Below the pieces are notes generated by a model, which did not search any database, was not told the DNA's origin, and saw only the letters and a program-made list of their open reading frames with translations. This document shows positions 21,906-31,509 of a DNA stretch of 64,000 nt, piece after piece. Each line of letters begins with the position of its first letter. Position 1 is the stretch's first letter. A program made the translations under genes and the position numbers. This stretch comes from Ostrinia nubilalis (Eukaryota > Arthropoda > Insecta > Lepidoptera > Crambidae), in contig NC_087097.1 of assembly GCF_963855985.1 (NCBI RefSeq), forward strand, positions 2,823,001-2,887,000, given 5' to 3'.

Positions 21906-23942
21906 CGGCTGAACCATTTAAGAACCTAGTAAGAGCAGCGGAGTAAATTTTACAGGAGCGCGAAAAAACACATTTTCGTTTACCATACTGGTATACTCAA
22001 ACTTTTGACAACTTTTTGATGTTTATTTTGAAGCTTAATAATTTAACTATATATTTTACAATAAATTAATTAATTAACTTTTAAATAGCAAGTTTTATGG
22101 CCCTTACTAACACTCAAATGGATTTCTTTTTTTTTTTACTTCGTAAAAACCAGAATCCAAACCTAGTATGAGCGCACTTCCTAGGTTTTAAAATGGTTAC
22201 TGGGGTCAGGGTCCATTTCAATCTTACCATAGGTCGGTCAAAACAGGAAGTGATCACCGAATGGTAAGAGGCACATTGAATATCAGACCCAAGCTGGAGA
22301 GGCGTCGACTGATGAAGTGTACGCTCCACCCAGCGCCCATCCAACTCCAAAACCCCGAAACCTTTCAGCTCGAGTTGCAAAATCGTTTCGAATGCCTAGG
22401 AGACTGTGAAAATGTGGACGAATACAATGACAGGTTCGTGAAAATTGTCCAAACGACTGGGTCTAAGTTCTTTAAAACCGTCGTTCAAAAGGAACCAAAA
22501 AGATTTCTGACCTCACCAATAAACTTATGCAAGAGAGACGGAACATGGTTCTGCAGTCCTCTGAAGATGCTGCTCAGTATCGGCATCTTAACAGACAGAT
22601 CTCCAAGTCTTTGACTCACGACCTACGCCAATTTAATACAGGTCGTATTATAGAGGCGATTGAGCGTACCAAAGGCTCTAAAGTGTTCGCAAGGGATCTG
22701 TCTGTTGGCCAAAGCTAACTGATCAAGCTGACGACCGAGGATGGCAGAGACATCTCGTTGGGGCCTGAGTTATTGGAAGAGGTTGAGAAGTTCTACGGAC
22801 AACTATACACGAGTGTATGTATGTACACCTGTCACAAATCTAGCCGGAGAGCCAAGAGCTAGATTGACCCGACACTACACCGAAGATATCCCGGACGTCA
22901 GTCTGTACGAGATTAGAATGGCTCTCAAACAGCTGAAAAACAACAAGGCACCGGGTGATGATGGAATCACGGCTGAGCTTCTAAAAGCAGGTGGAACGCC
23001 GGTAAAAGGATCTTCAGAGGCTGTTCGATTCCGTCATACTCGAGGGAAAAACGCCTACAGCATGGCACAGAAGTGTGGTGATACTCTTCTTAAAAAAAAC
23101 GACAAAATCTTGTTAAAAACTATAGACCCATCTCACTTCTGAGCCATGTCTACGTCCGAAACTATTCACCACCGCCCTGGAAGATGTTTTCAAGCTTCTG
23201 GACTGGAGCGGATTCGGCATAAATATCAACGGCGAGTATATCACCCACCTTCGTTTCGCGGACGATATCGTAGTCATGGCTGAGACCGTGGAGGATCTAA
23301 GCACAATGCTCGATGGCCTCAGTAGAGCCTCTCAACAAGTGGGTCTTAAAATGAACATGGACAAGACAAAAATCATGTCAAATACCCGTGTTGTACCCAC
23401 TCCTCTGAAGGATGGAGACACTACACTCGAAGTTGTTGACAATTATGTATAGGTACCTAGCACAAACAGTCCAGTTAGGTAGGTCCAACTTCGAGAAAGA
23501 GGTCAATCGTCGAATCCAACTCGGCTGGGTAGCGTTCGGGAATCTTCGCAATATTCTCACGTCCGAAATACCGCAGTGTCTCAAGACAAAAGTCTTTGAT
23601 CAGTGTGTGTTGCCAGTGATGCTAGGTTTTTTATGGTCAGGAGGTGGGTGGACACGAATTTTTATTTCCCAGTAAGGCACATTGACCATTATAAAACCTA
23701 GTATGTTCATGCACTTACTAGGTTTCGAAATGGTTTATGTTACTTACTGGTTTTTTAAAATGGTCAAATTGGGTTTGTGGTGTAGTTACTAGGTTTGGAG
23801 TCCCTTGCCTTTTAGGCTTCTAGTTGTTTGCTCGCAATTTCTGTCTTTGTATTCGGTAGGTACCTTAATATTATGTAGCTTTATGATAAAAAACGAAAAT
23901 CTGAAAACATGTCCCTTACTAGGTTCTTAAATGGTTCAGCCG
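21906..23942. mobile_element. TIR transposon carrying an RTE fragment, TSD TCCA
   Basis: Perfect 28-bp TIRs start CGGCTGAACCATTTAAGAAC (21906-21933, inverse 23915-23942), flanked by the 4-bp duplication TCCA. Subterminal zones (21934-22260 and 23625-23914) contain repeated, variably oriented copies of an ACCTAGTAAG..CCATTT motif, for example 22160-22197 and 23690-23740. Such motifs usually serve as transposase sites. The core 22280-23620 is derived from an RTE LINE. No transposase of its own is visible, so it is non-autonomous. The superfamily is not clear: a 4-bp TSD is compatible with several. Confidence 0.8.
22280..23620 (+). pseudogene. RTE ORF fragment inside the TIR transposon
   Basis: Plus-strand RTE coding sequence in pieces: NPETFQLELQNRFECL (about 22350), YNDRFVKIVQTT, RQFNTGRIIEAIERTKG, then DVSLYEIRMALKQLKNNKAP and GDDGITAELLKAGG (22900-22995). 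A deletion removes the YRPIS..DYEKAFD palm. KLFTTALEDVFKLLDWSGFG, HLRFADDIVVMAE and GRSNFEKEVNRRIQLGWVAF then follow up to CVLPVM at 23620. It stops before the RTE 3' end and tail, where transposon-specific CTAGGTTTTTTATGG begins. Because the LINE 3' end is missing, it was probably captured as DNA and not inserted by retrotransposition. Confidence 0.8.
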
Positions 23943-24594
23943 TCCATTCCAGAACGAAAACATAATTAAGATTAAAAGCTAGCTTCCTTCGTCCTGATCA
24001 CCACTTTCCATTAAGCGAAATGCAGTCAACTAAAGTTATTTTATAATTTAGTTTAAAAAAAATATTTTAAAGTTAATGTCAAAATGAGACTGATAAAATC
24101 ATTACCACAAAAAACCCGTCAGCAAAAGAATCACAATCCCGCGGTCCTGTTGATTGTTTTTATTTTTTGGGAACGAACAAAAAGGTAACAAATGTGCACG
24201 TCAAATGTAACAGGGAAATGTAATTTTTGACACGGGACTGTGCGTGATTCTGATTCGGGCACAATCCGGGCTTGAAACAATCAGTCCCTTTTATTTTGTG
24301 CCAATCTTGATAACGAGGAGTAAGGTAGATTAATTTGGAAAAGGTCACAAGGAAATGATGTGTTTCTATGCTACGGAATTGAACTGAAAAAAATTACAAT
24401 CTGAATTTCAAATGTAAGGTGAAAATGCTTTTCAGCTTTGCTCTTAGGTCCAGTTTTTTGATTCGTAGTTAAAATAACCAATGGTGAAATTTGACAGAAG
24501 TCAAAATTAAATGACAAGTGGTTAAATATAAGAAAAAAAATATTTTCGAACAATGGTTAGCTTGGCTTTTAATACATTTTTACTACGAGTATTA

Positions 24595-24704
24595 GGCTGA
24601 GTTGCACCACCTAACTTTGACCGTAACTATAACGATAACCGGTGTATTTTGTATGGAGTTTGACAGATTTTTAGAAAATTAAAGTAAGATGGTGCAACCC
24701 AGCC
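24595..24704. mobile_element. PIF/Harbinger-type MITE, TSD TTA
   Basis: Ends GGCTGAGTTGCACCA and TGGTGCAACCCAGCC with TTA on both sides (24592-24594, 24705-24707). 110 bases. A second copy is at 44089-44205. Confidence 0.85.
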
Positions 24705-25260
24705 TTAGTTTACATTTTGTTAATAGGTATTTAACTATTAGTAGCAAAATTTGATTTGAGGTTTATTTTAAAGTAAAGGTATTTAATAAATTTACACAAC
24801 ACTAAATAAAATACAATTTATTCAAAACAACCCGCTTTAAAAAAATAGTTGTTTCGTTTTAATGGAACAATAACTTTTTATTACTTCATCGATTGGCAAG
24901 CTCTGTTGTAAATACGAGTATAATAAGCACACATTAGAAGATTTTCTTCATTTTAAGTGAAGCGAAGTCAGAAGAATAATTTACTTGGAAAGAAATAAAC
25001 ATGGAAATAGAAAACCACTTTGACCAAATGAATACTACTTTCAGTATTGTTGATTCGCATCTTCATTTTACAACACAGCTCTGAGACCATTTTCCTTTGT
25101 CTACCATTTTATGAGTCAGCTGCATATTGAAGACATTTGTCCATAATTTATAAACAAGTTGATTGCCTAGAAATAAATTTTAATACTAGACTTTTATAAC
25201 ATACAAAGATCGAATGTTTATCTGTAAATTAGAGATGGGCTAGTCGGCAATTTGAAAACT

Positions 25261-25498
25261 ATAAAATTATCACTTCACGGGATTTATTGCAACAATATCT
25301 ATTTTAACGGTAAATAAAATCGCGCCGTAGCAGACGACGCCGCATCTCTTCAGTCTGCCCGCGACCATGACTCGTGCAACCGAGCCGAAACGTCGGGAGG
25401 GTAAATATTTTATTTACCGTTAAAATAGATATTGTTGCAATAAATCCCGTGAAGTGATACTTTTATAGTAAAAATGCAACATAATAGTTTAAAATATT
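25261..25498. mobile_element. Foldback insertion with 12-bp TSD AATTTGAAAACT
   Basis: AATTTGAAAACT stands at 25249-25260 and 25499-25510. Inside, ATCACTTCACGGGATTTATT..AACGGTAAATAAAAT (25270-25322) is repeated in inverse at 25406-25460. The central ~80 bases are GC-rich (GCGCCGTAGCAGACGACGCC..CCGAGCCGAAACGTCGGGAG). A 12-bp TSD is too long for common DNA transposons and fits target-primed insertion, for example of a Penelope-like fragment. That assignment is a guess. Confidence 0.6.
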
Positions 25499-25861
25499 AA
25501 TTTGAAAACTGATTAGTCGGCTAGTCCATTAGTCGGCAAAGACCATAGTCGGCCCATCACTACTGTCAATATTAAAGTCGAAAGTGTGAAAGCTACTTGT
25601 ACAGTCCACAGCACATCAGACTATACATATTTCAATTGCAAAATGGCCTGTACTCCATCGAGATAAGATGCCACTGTGTTCAGCTTGATCTGCTGTCGGT
25701 ACAAAGATACTTCAGCTGAGCGAGCAATCGGTCTAAAAGCCGAGCGAGCGAGGCCGCGCGTCCTCACACGTCTTACGATCTTGATGACGTAGCGTCAGCA
25801 ACAAAAATACTAACAATATTGGTTATATTTTATGTAAAATTAGTAGTGTAGTGATGACCAG

Positions 25862-26163
25862 AGGGCTTAGTGTGAGTCCACATCAAACGTCCTAACTAAA
25901 GCCTGGTCCGTGAGCACGTAGAATTTTGTCCAATGACCCTAAGCTACCCATCCTTATCGCTCGCGCGTAATTATATTGCTGTCGCGACTGTGCGACGCTC
26001 GCCCACAGTGAGTGTGCGTGTTAGTGAGCGCGTTAAAAAAAATATAGTTCTTGCAAGTTTCCACTAGTACACTCCACTGTACAATCCGTCACACATTTTA
26101 ATGCCATTTTTTACGCTCTCACTAGTGACGACGTTTGATGTAAACTCACACTACGCCCCCTGA
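25862..26163. mobile_element. Foldback MITE with a partial AAGCCTGGTC MITE inside
   Basis: AGTGTGAGTCCACATCAAACGT near 25870 is mirrored by ACGTTTGATGTAAACTCACACT near 26133. Inside, from TAAAGCCTGGTCCGTGAGCA (about 25900) to about 25985, is the left half of the MITE seen whole at 44603-44812. The right half is replaced by unrelated sequence. Confidence 0.6.
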
Positions 26164-26361
26164 GCACGAATTAAAAACTCATTAAAACTCATTTATTTCT
26201 GTAAATAGGCTTAAAAAAAGCACTTTTACACGTCCCAGTATTAACCCTACCACTGCTTCAGGACAATAAATGGGCCAGTGCTGAGAAGAAGCAGCGCAAG
26301 AAACTCAGTCACTATTGTCAGCCTCTTTTTCAAAGGTTTACATGCTTTAAAATGTACAAAG

Positions 26362-28520
26362 TTATAAATATTTATGCGAGCTAGGCAGTAACGTATCCCA
26401 AACATTTTTATCTTTTAAATAATCATCGACTTTATAGTAGCCCTTTTTCATTAAGGTACTTTTAATATGTGCTTTGAATTTATGAATGGGTAGTTCTACA
26501 ACAGTTTGTGGTAATTTATTAAAGAATTTAATACATTTTCCCATAAATGAATTACCAATCTTATGCAATCTGAAATTTGGAACGGCAAGTTTATTTTTGT
26601 TTCTTGTATTAAAGTTATGCAAATCGCTCTTTTTCGTGAATTGCTCTATATTTTTGCGGACATATAAAAGGTTTTCATAAATGAACTGTGAAGCTACTGT
26701 CAGTATGTTTATTTCCTTAAAAAAATCTTTCAAGGAAAATCGGGGTCCAAGGTTATAAATGGCCCGCACTGCTCTCTTCTGCAGAACAAACACAGTTTCA
26801 ATGTCCGCGGCTGAGCCCCACAACAATATGCCGTATGACATTATACTATGAAAATAGCTAAAATATACTAGCCTTGCCGTTTCAATGTCAGTTAATTGCC
26901 TTATCTTTCTCACTGCAAAAGCAGCCGAACTGAGCCTTTTTGACAAAGTTTCAATATGAGGACCCCATTGAAGTTTAGCATCTAAAGTGATTCCCAGGAA
27001 TGTTGTGGAATTTATGCTATTTAATGGTTCATTCTTCACCATTAATTGCGTGGAAACCTGCCTCACATTAGGTAAGGTAAATTTAATGCACTTAGTTTTG
27101 TTTGCATTTAACAATAAGTTGTTAACAGTGAACCAATGTAGAACCTGTGAGAGTGTGTTATTAATATCGTCAAAATTTACTTTACCTCTATCAACTTTGA
27201 AAATGAGAGATGTGTCATCAGCAAATAACACAATATCACACAGATCTTTTACAAAGTAAGGAAGGTCATTAATATAAATAAGAAATAGCAAAGGTCCCAA
27301 TATTGATCCCTGCGGCACACCCATAGTAAGAGGTGCTCCAGAAGACTCAGTTCCGTTAATACAAACTTTTTGTTTTCTGCCTGTGAGATACGAGTTCAGC
27401 AGATCAAGTGACTTATTCGAAACACCATAATGTCGCAATTTGTTTAGTAAGGTTTGGTGGTCTACACAATCAAACGCTTTTGAAAGATCACAGAAAATAC
27501 CAACAGCGTCCTTTTTACTCTCCCAAGCATCAAAGACGTGTTTCAATAGTGCTACCCCAGCGTCAGTAGTACTTCTACCTTTCGTAAAACCAAATTGCTT
27601 ATTGTGTAATAATTTGTTAAAAATGAAGTGAGATAGAAGTTGGTGGAAAATAATTTTCTCGAAAATTTTGCTAAGTACTGGTAGAATAGAAATCGGTCGA
27701 AAATTAGAGGGGTCACATTTGTCACCAGCCTTGAACAATGGAATTATTTTACTTAACTTCATTAAGCTAGGAAAGCAACCTTGATCAATACATGTATTAA
27801 AAATGAATGCAAGGTGAGGAGCTATGGTGTCAATAATTGTTCCAATTATACTGACGGAGATTCCCCAAAGGTCCTCAGTTTTTTTCATATTTAATTCTCT
27901 AAAGGTTTTAATTATTGTATTACAATCTATATGCCTGAACTGGAGCAGACACTGGCACTCGGTGACATTAGATTTTAAAAGAGACTCTGCAAGAACTGGT
28001 GATGAATTCAGTTCTTTAGTTGTTTCAGACGCAATATTGGAGAAGAATGTCTCAAATGTGGTTGCAACTTCTGTATCGGAATTTATAATTTCGTTTCCGA
28101 TTTTCAGTGAAAAAGTGTTATCCTTCGATTTATTTTTACATGTTTGTTTATTTATTATGTTCCACGTAGCCTTAGCTTTATTATTAGAATTTAAAATCAT
28201 GTTTCGAAGATGATTTGATTTAGCAGCCAAACAAACCTTTTTAAATATTTTTGAGTAATTTTTAACATATTCTATAACACTCAGATCTTGCGTATCGGCT
28301 TTAAGACTATATAATTCGTACATTTTATTTCTACTCTTGTGAATGCCAGTTGTAGCCCAGTCATCAAATTTACATTTAACAGAATTTATTCGGATCTTTT
28401 TCTGTGGGAATGTGGTTTTGAATTCCTCACTCACAACACTGAATAGATCCTCATAAATTTGATCGACATTATTGTCATCTAATATAAGTTTATCAATACC
28501 ATCACAAATATTTTTCTTAA
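26362..28520 (-). CDS. ORF2 C-terminal part: reverse transcriptase of CR1-like LINE
   Basis: The frame is uninterrupted from the insertion border to the stop at 26362 (about 718 LINE codons; a longer computed frame borrows 13 codons from the transposon end). Reverse-transcriptase landmarks are PSNFRPISILPVLSKIFEKI, KQFGFTKGRSTTDA, the catalytic GIFCDLSKAFDCVDH, GVPQGSILGPLLFLIYINDL and LFADD. They are followed by a thumb and the LINE-typical C-terminus (VLQKRAVRAIYNL..). All three catalytic aspartates are present. Before the insertion it would make one protein with the endonuclease. The lack of stops argues for modest age. Confidence 0.9.
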
Positions 28521-28857
28521 CCCTTAACTGGTATCGTGGGGGCCGCGCGGCCCCCACGCATGACGTTTTCTTTAATTTCTAAGAAGCTACGCATCGTAGG
28601 CTGCCAAAATTTTTGATATTCTCATTTTGGCGCTACTCGCATCTGGTGCAGGCGTTTTAGCGCTGCATCATTCACCAGGACGAAGATATGCACGTGTTGG
28701 GGTCCGCGCGGCCCCCACAATACCAGTTACGTTAGTTTTTTTTCATGGCAATTTTTATTTGTTTTTTGGTTTTTTGCAGTATTTATGGCTTATAAGTGAT
28801 AAAACAATAGAAGATACCTAGAATGAAGTTTTTGATTCCAAATTAGTGATAAGTAGC

Positions 28858-29084
28858 ATGTCAGAAGAAGGATATAGTGATAATAAAATTATAGGTCATT
28901 GTGAAGACCCAATAACCAATATTCGGTCGATAATGAGGATATTGATTCTGATTTTCAAGTTTTTTCTTCAGAGAGTGAAAATAAAGATGTTATAAGACCT
29001 AGTCAATCCAGCTACTATGAAAAAATAAATACAAGTGGTCTGAAAATCCACCAGAACCTGCTAATGTTTGTCAACATAATATTT
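28858..29084 (+). pseudogene. piggyBac-like transposase N-terminal remnant
   Basis: Begins ATGTCAGAAGAAGGATATAG (MSEEGYSDN). After frameshifts it shows the acidic DNEDIDSDF..SSESEN stretch, then KYKWSENPPEP and VCQHNI. An acidic N-terminus followed by a KW...PP segment is the usual start of piggyBac-family transposases. The DDD catalytic region is absent. The frame is broken at least twice, and the remnant ends where another transposon inserted. Confidence 0.6.
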
Positions 29085-30366
29085 GAGTATTTCTCAAAAA
29101 AAATGTACATTTTGAAAAAAAAAAGTGTGCTTTGAAACAGTTCAAAAGTTTTATATTTATAAATCATCACACAAAAAAAACACACACAATTTTGAAGTAT
29201 GAATATTAATCTTTAAGATAACGAAGAATTATAGCTATAATCCTACTTATTACCAAATATTTAGATATTTTAAAAATAGACCTTTTTTACCTTTCATACA
29301 AAAACCTGTTTGCCACCCTAGCTTTTTCATGTATTTTTGTTTCATAAAATGCGATACGTAACTAAATTATTGTAAATTTCTTTGTATTATCGTTCTACAG
29401 TAATCGCAGTTTCTGTATCAAATTGATTTTCTATGGGGTGTCATAATGAATTGGCAATTTAAAGCAAAAAAACAAAATGAGTCGCTCTCATTTACTATTT
29501 CGTTATTTACTCTTTAGTTACGATTTATTTCTACTTTCCCATGGTTTCTGAACAATTCCGTATTTATTTTACACGGACAACAATAGCTGCACTCTGAATG
29601 GCTGTTGGCCTGACGTCTCCGCCATTACATCTATCGCGAAAATTAGTAAAAACGTGTGTGTTTTGTGGGATTACTTTTTCGTAACAGGCAGTAAAATCAG
29701 CGATTTTATATAGAACGGTAAGTCTTCATTTAACCATTTTTTGTAATACGTGTGGTACGAACATTTAGTAAGCTTTTATATTTGCTGTAACAAATTTTAT
29801 CAAAAAAATACTTGTTTCTGATCTCATTTTGTCTAATATTTCGTTACGTTTTTTACGAATTTCGTTACGTTACGAAAAAGTACAACATAATGCTGAGTGT
29901 ATACTGTTATTACCTGACTAAGCATAGTAATATTCACTACTTAATTTATTTCAAAAAATATAGAGCGTTAATAACAAAAGGATTGGATACTATCTGCTTT
30001 ACAGAAGTGCCACCAGCAAAAAATTATCAAATCATTTAGATTACGTTTTTATGTGATTACTTCTTTTGTTTTTTTAGGAATGCCGCCAAAAACCAATGCT
30101 GAAAGGCAAAAAGCTTACAGAGAACGACTCAAAATGGATAAACATGATGGAACAAAAATATTTTTATTAAAATAGTATGAATGATTACTCCCTTATTTTA
30201 TTTCTAACCCCTTAATATTACCCCGTATGTGGGTGCATACTTACAAATATTTCGAATTGAATAAATGAAGAGCATTCACAATATTTCGGCAATGTATAAC
30301 AAGCCTTATGGCCTTACTATTTCGTTACTACCGTTTCGTTACGTACATTTTTTTTGAGAAATACTC
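29085..30366 (+). mobile_element. Unclassified TIR transposon, TSD ATTT, with a spliced transcript unit
   Basis: The perfect 24-bp TIRs start GAGTATTTCTCAAAAAAAAT (29085-29108, inverse 30343-30366), and ATTT is duplicated at 29081-29084 and 30367-30370. Subterminal copies of CGTTACG/CGTAACG occur repeatedly, e.g. 29360, 29843-29880 and 30320-30350. It encodes a two-exon start of a gene (next entry) but no complete transposase, so it is an internally deleted derivative. The superfamily is not recognised. It is the innermost of three nested elements. Confidence 0.8.
29575..30174 (+). pseudogene. Two-exon gene start: MPPKTNAERQKAYRERLK protein
   Basis: An untranslated first exon ends TATATAGAACG|GTAAGTCTTC at 29719. 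The matching acceptor is TTCTTTTGTTTTTTTAG|GA at 30078. The second exon opens at once with ATGCCGCCAAAAACCAATGC, reading MPPKTNAERQKAYRERLK, then MDKHDGTK and a stop near 30174. N-termini with AERQ.xYRxRLK are, to my knowledge, common on uncharacterised arthropod proteins, some transposon-borne. Only about 30 codons remain, and the rest was lost with the internal deletion. The well-formed splice signals are the best evidence that this was a real transcript. Confidence 0.6.
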
Positions 30367-30767
30367 ATTTATGATTTTATTTTTATAAAATACTTATTAT
30401 TTTTAATAAAAATTACATTAAAACGTTATTTATTATTAAGATCACATTATTATGGATTAATTAAAATAATAATATTTTTGGTTATAACTTTTTAAACGAT
30501 AGGTTTCATAAATATTTGTAACGTTAAAAAAATATGACGTAAAAAGTTGTTACTATTATGTAATGTCTCGAAGTATATAAGTAAGAAGATTTAATACAAT
30601 AAAAACTAAATGATTACATAGAACAAGCCTGATATATATCATTTATGAGCATTTATTCAAGTATATAGGTAAAACATGCTTGCTAGAAGCAAACATAGTA
30701 TGGGGGCCGCGCGGCCCCCACGATACCAGTTACGTATGTCCAATTTACGATACCAGTTAAGGGTTAA

Positions 30768-31509
30768 ATTTGTCAATTCGGTTAGTTGTTATTGGCCTAC
30801 AAACAACATCCACTGTACTAGGGACATGATGGTGTTCAAATGTGGCCAATTGTCCACTATGATCTGAACTAAGGCAATTAATTATTGATTTACTTTGAAT
30901 ATCACAGTTACAAAAAATGTTATCTAAGCAAGTAGCTGATGTTGGAGTGATTCTAGTAGGCTCATTGAAAAGATGTGATAAATTAAAAGATTTAAAAAGG
31001 TTTAAGAATCTTATTTTATATTGAGTATTATCTAATAAATCTATATTAAAATCTCCACATACAACTACTCTCTTATTTGATTTAAATACCTTTTTTAAGA
31101 CCTCCTCCATAGTGGATTCGAATAATTGGTAATTTGCAGATGGGGGCTTGTACACACTTACAATTATATACTGCTCTAGCTCTGCACACGCAAGTTCTAT
31201 AGTTCGTTCGACTGAGAGTGAGACAATGTCTTTTCTTTCCTTGTATTTAAATTGATTATTTAATAATATGAGTGACCCCCCTCTAATAGCAGACTCCCTG
31301 GTGAACGAACTACAAACTTTATAATTTCCTATATGAAACATCAATTCATAATTTTTAAGCCAATGTTCGGTTAAACATAATACATGAACATCGTATTTTT
31401 TTAAAAACAATTCTAGTTCTAATTCTTTGCCAGCCAGGCCTTGTAAATTTTGATGAACAATATTAAATCCTTTAATAGACCTGTCTGTTGTCGTCCCTCT
31501 CAGTTTAAA
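30768..31509 (-). CDS. ORF2 N-terminal part: APE-type endonuclease of CR1-like LINE
   Basis: Open from just after a TGA at 31510-31512 to the piggyBac insertion. It reads GFNIVHQNLQGLAGKELELE, DVHVLCLTEHWL (the catalytic Glu of APE endonucleases), VSVYKPPSANYQLFES, VVVCGDFNIDLLD (the GDFN motif), RITPTSATCLDNIF and CLSSDHSGQLATF (the SDH motif). So the whole endonuclease domain is present. There is no in-frame ATG before the domain; the first Met falls after the catalytic Glu. Translation may therefore depend on reinitiation or frameshifting at the ORF1 stop, which lies 10 bases inside this frame's open start. Confidence 0.85.

Larger units (their letters stand above)
21719..23952 (-). mobile_element. 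5'-truncated RTE insertion, TSD AACGAAAACAT, split by a TIR element
   Basis: AACGAAAACAT occurs at 21708-21718 and again at 23953-23963. Inside is a minus-strand RTE 3' end: (TCA)n tail, CAGGACGTCCACTGCTGAAC..CCTACAAGGTGGAC-type sequence to GGTACGCGGCCTCCA, continued after the nested element at TCCATTCCAGAAC. About 190 bases of RTE are split at 21905/23943 by the TIR transposon. Confidence 0.85.
28521..30763. mobile_element. piggyBac-like element, TSD TTAA
   Basis: TTAA flanks both sides (28517-28520, 30764-30767). The ends are CCCTTAACTGGTATCGT and its exact inverse. The right end has the extra spacer plus a second TAACTGGTATCGTGGGGG copy, the asymmetric TIR layout known from piggyBac. A 22-bp perfect GC palindrome centred on CCGCGCGG lies at 28536-28557, with a close copy at 30700-30721 and a degenerate one at 28696-28717. 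Inside is only the N-terminal remnant of a transposase, plus a nested transposon, so it is defective. Confidence 0.9.

Noticed and set aside
25320..25405. Hammerhead ribozyme in the GC-rich loop
   Set aside because: CCGAAACGTC is present, but I cannot find a matching CUGANGA core and stems on the same strand.
28536..28557. CpG-island promoter at the GC palindrome
   Set aside because: It is a 22-bp palindrome adjoining the transposon TIR and occurs at both ends, so it belongs to the element.
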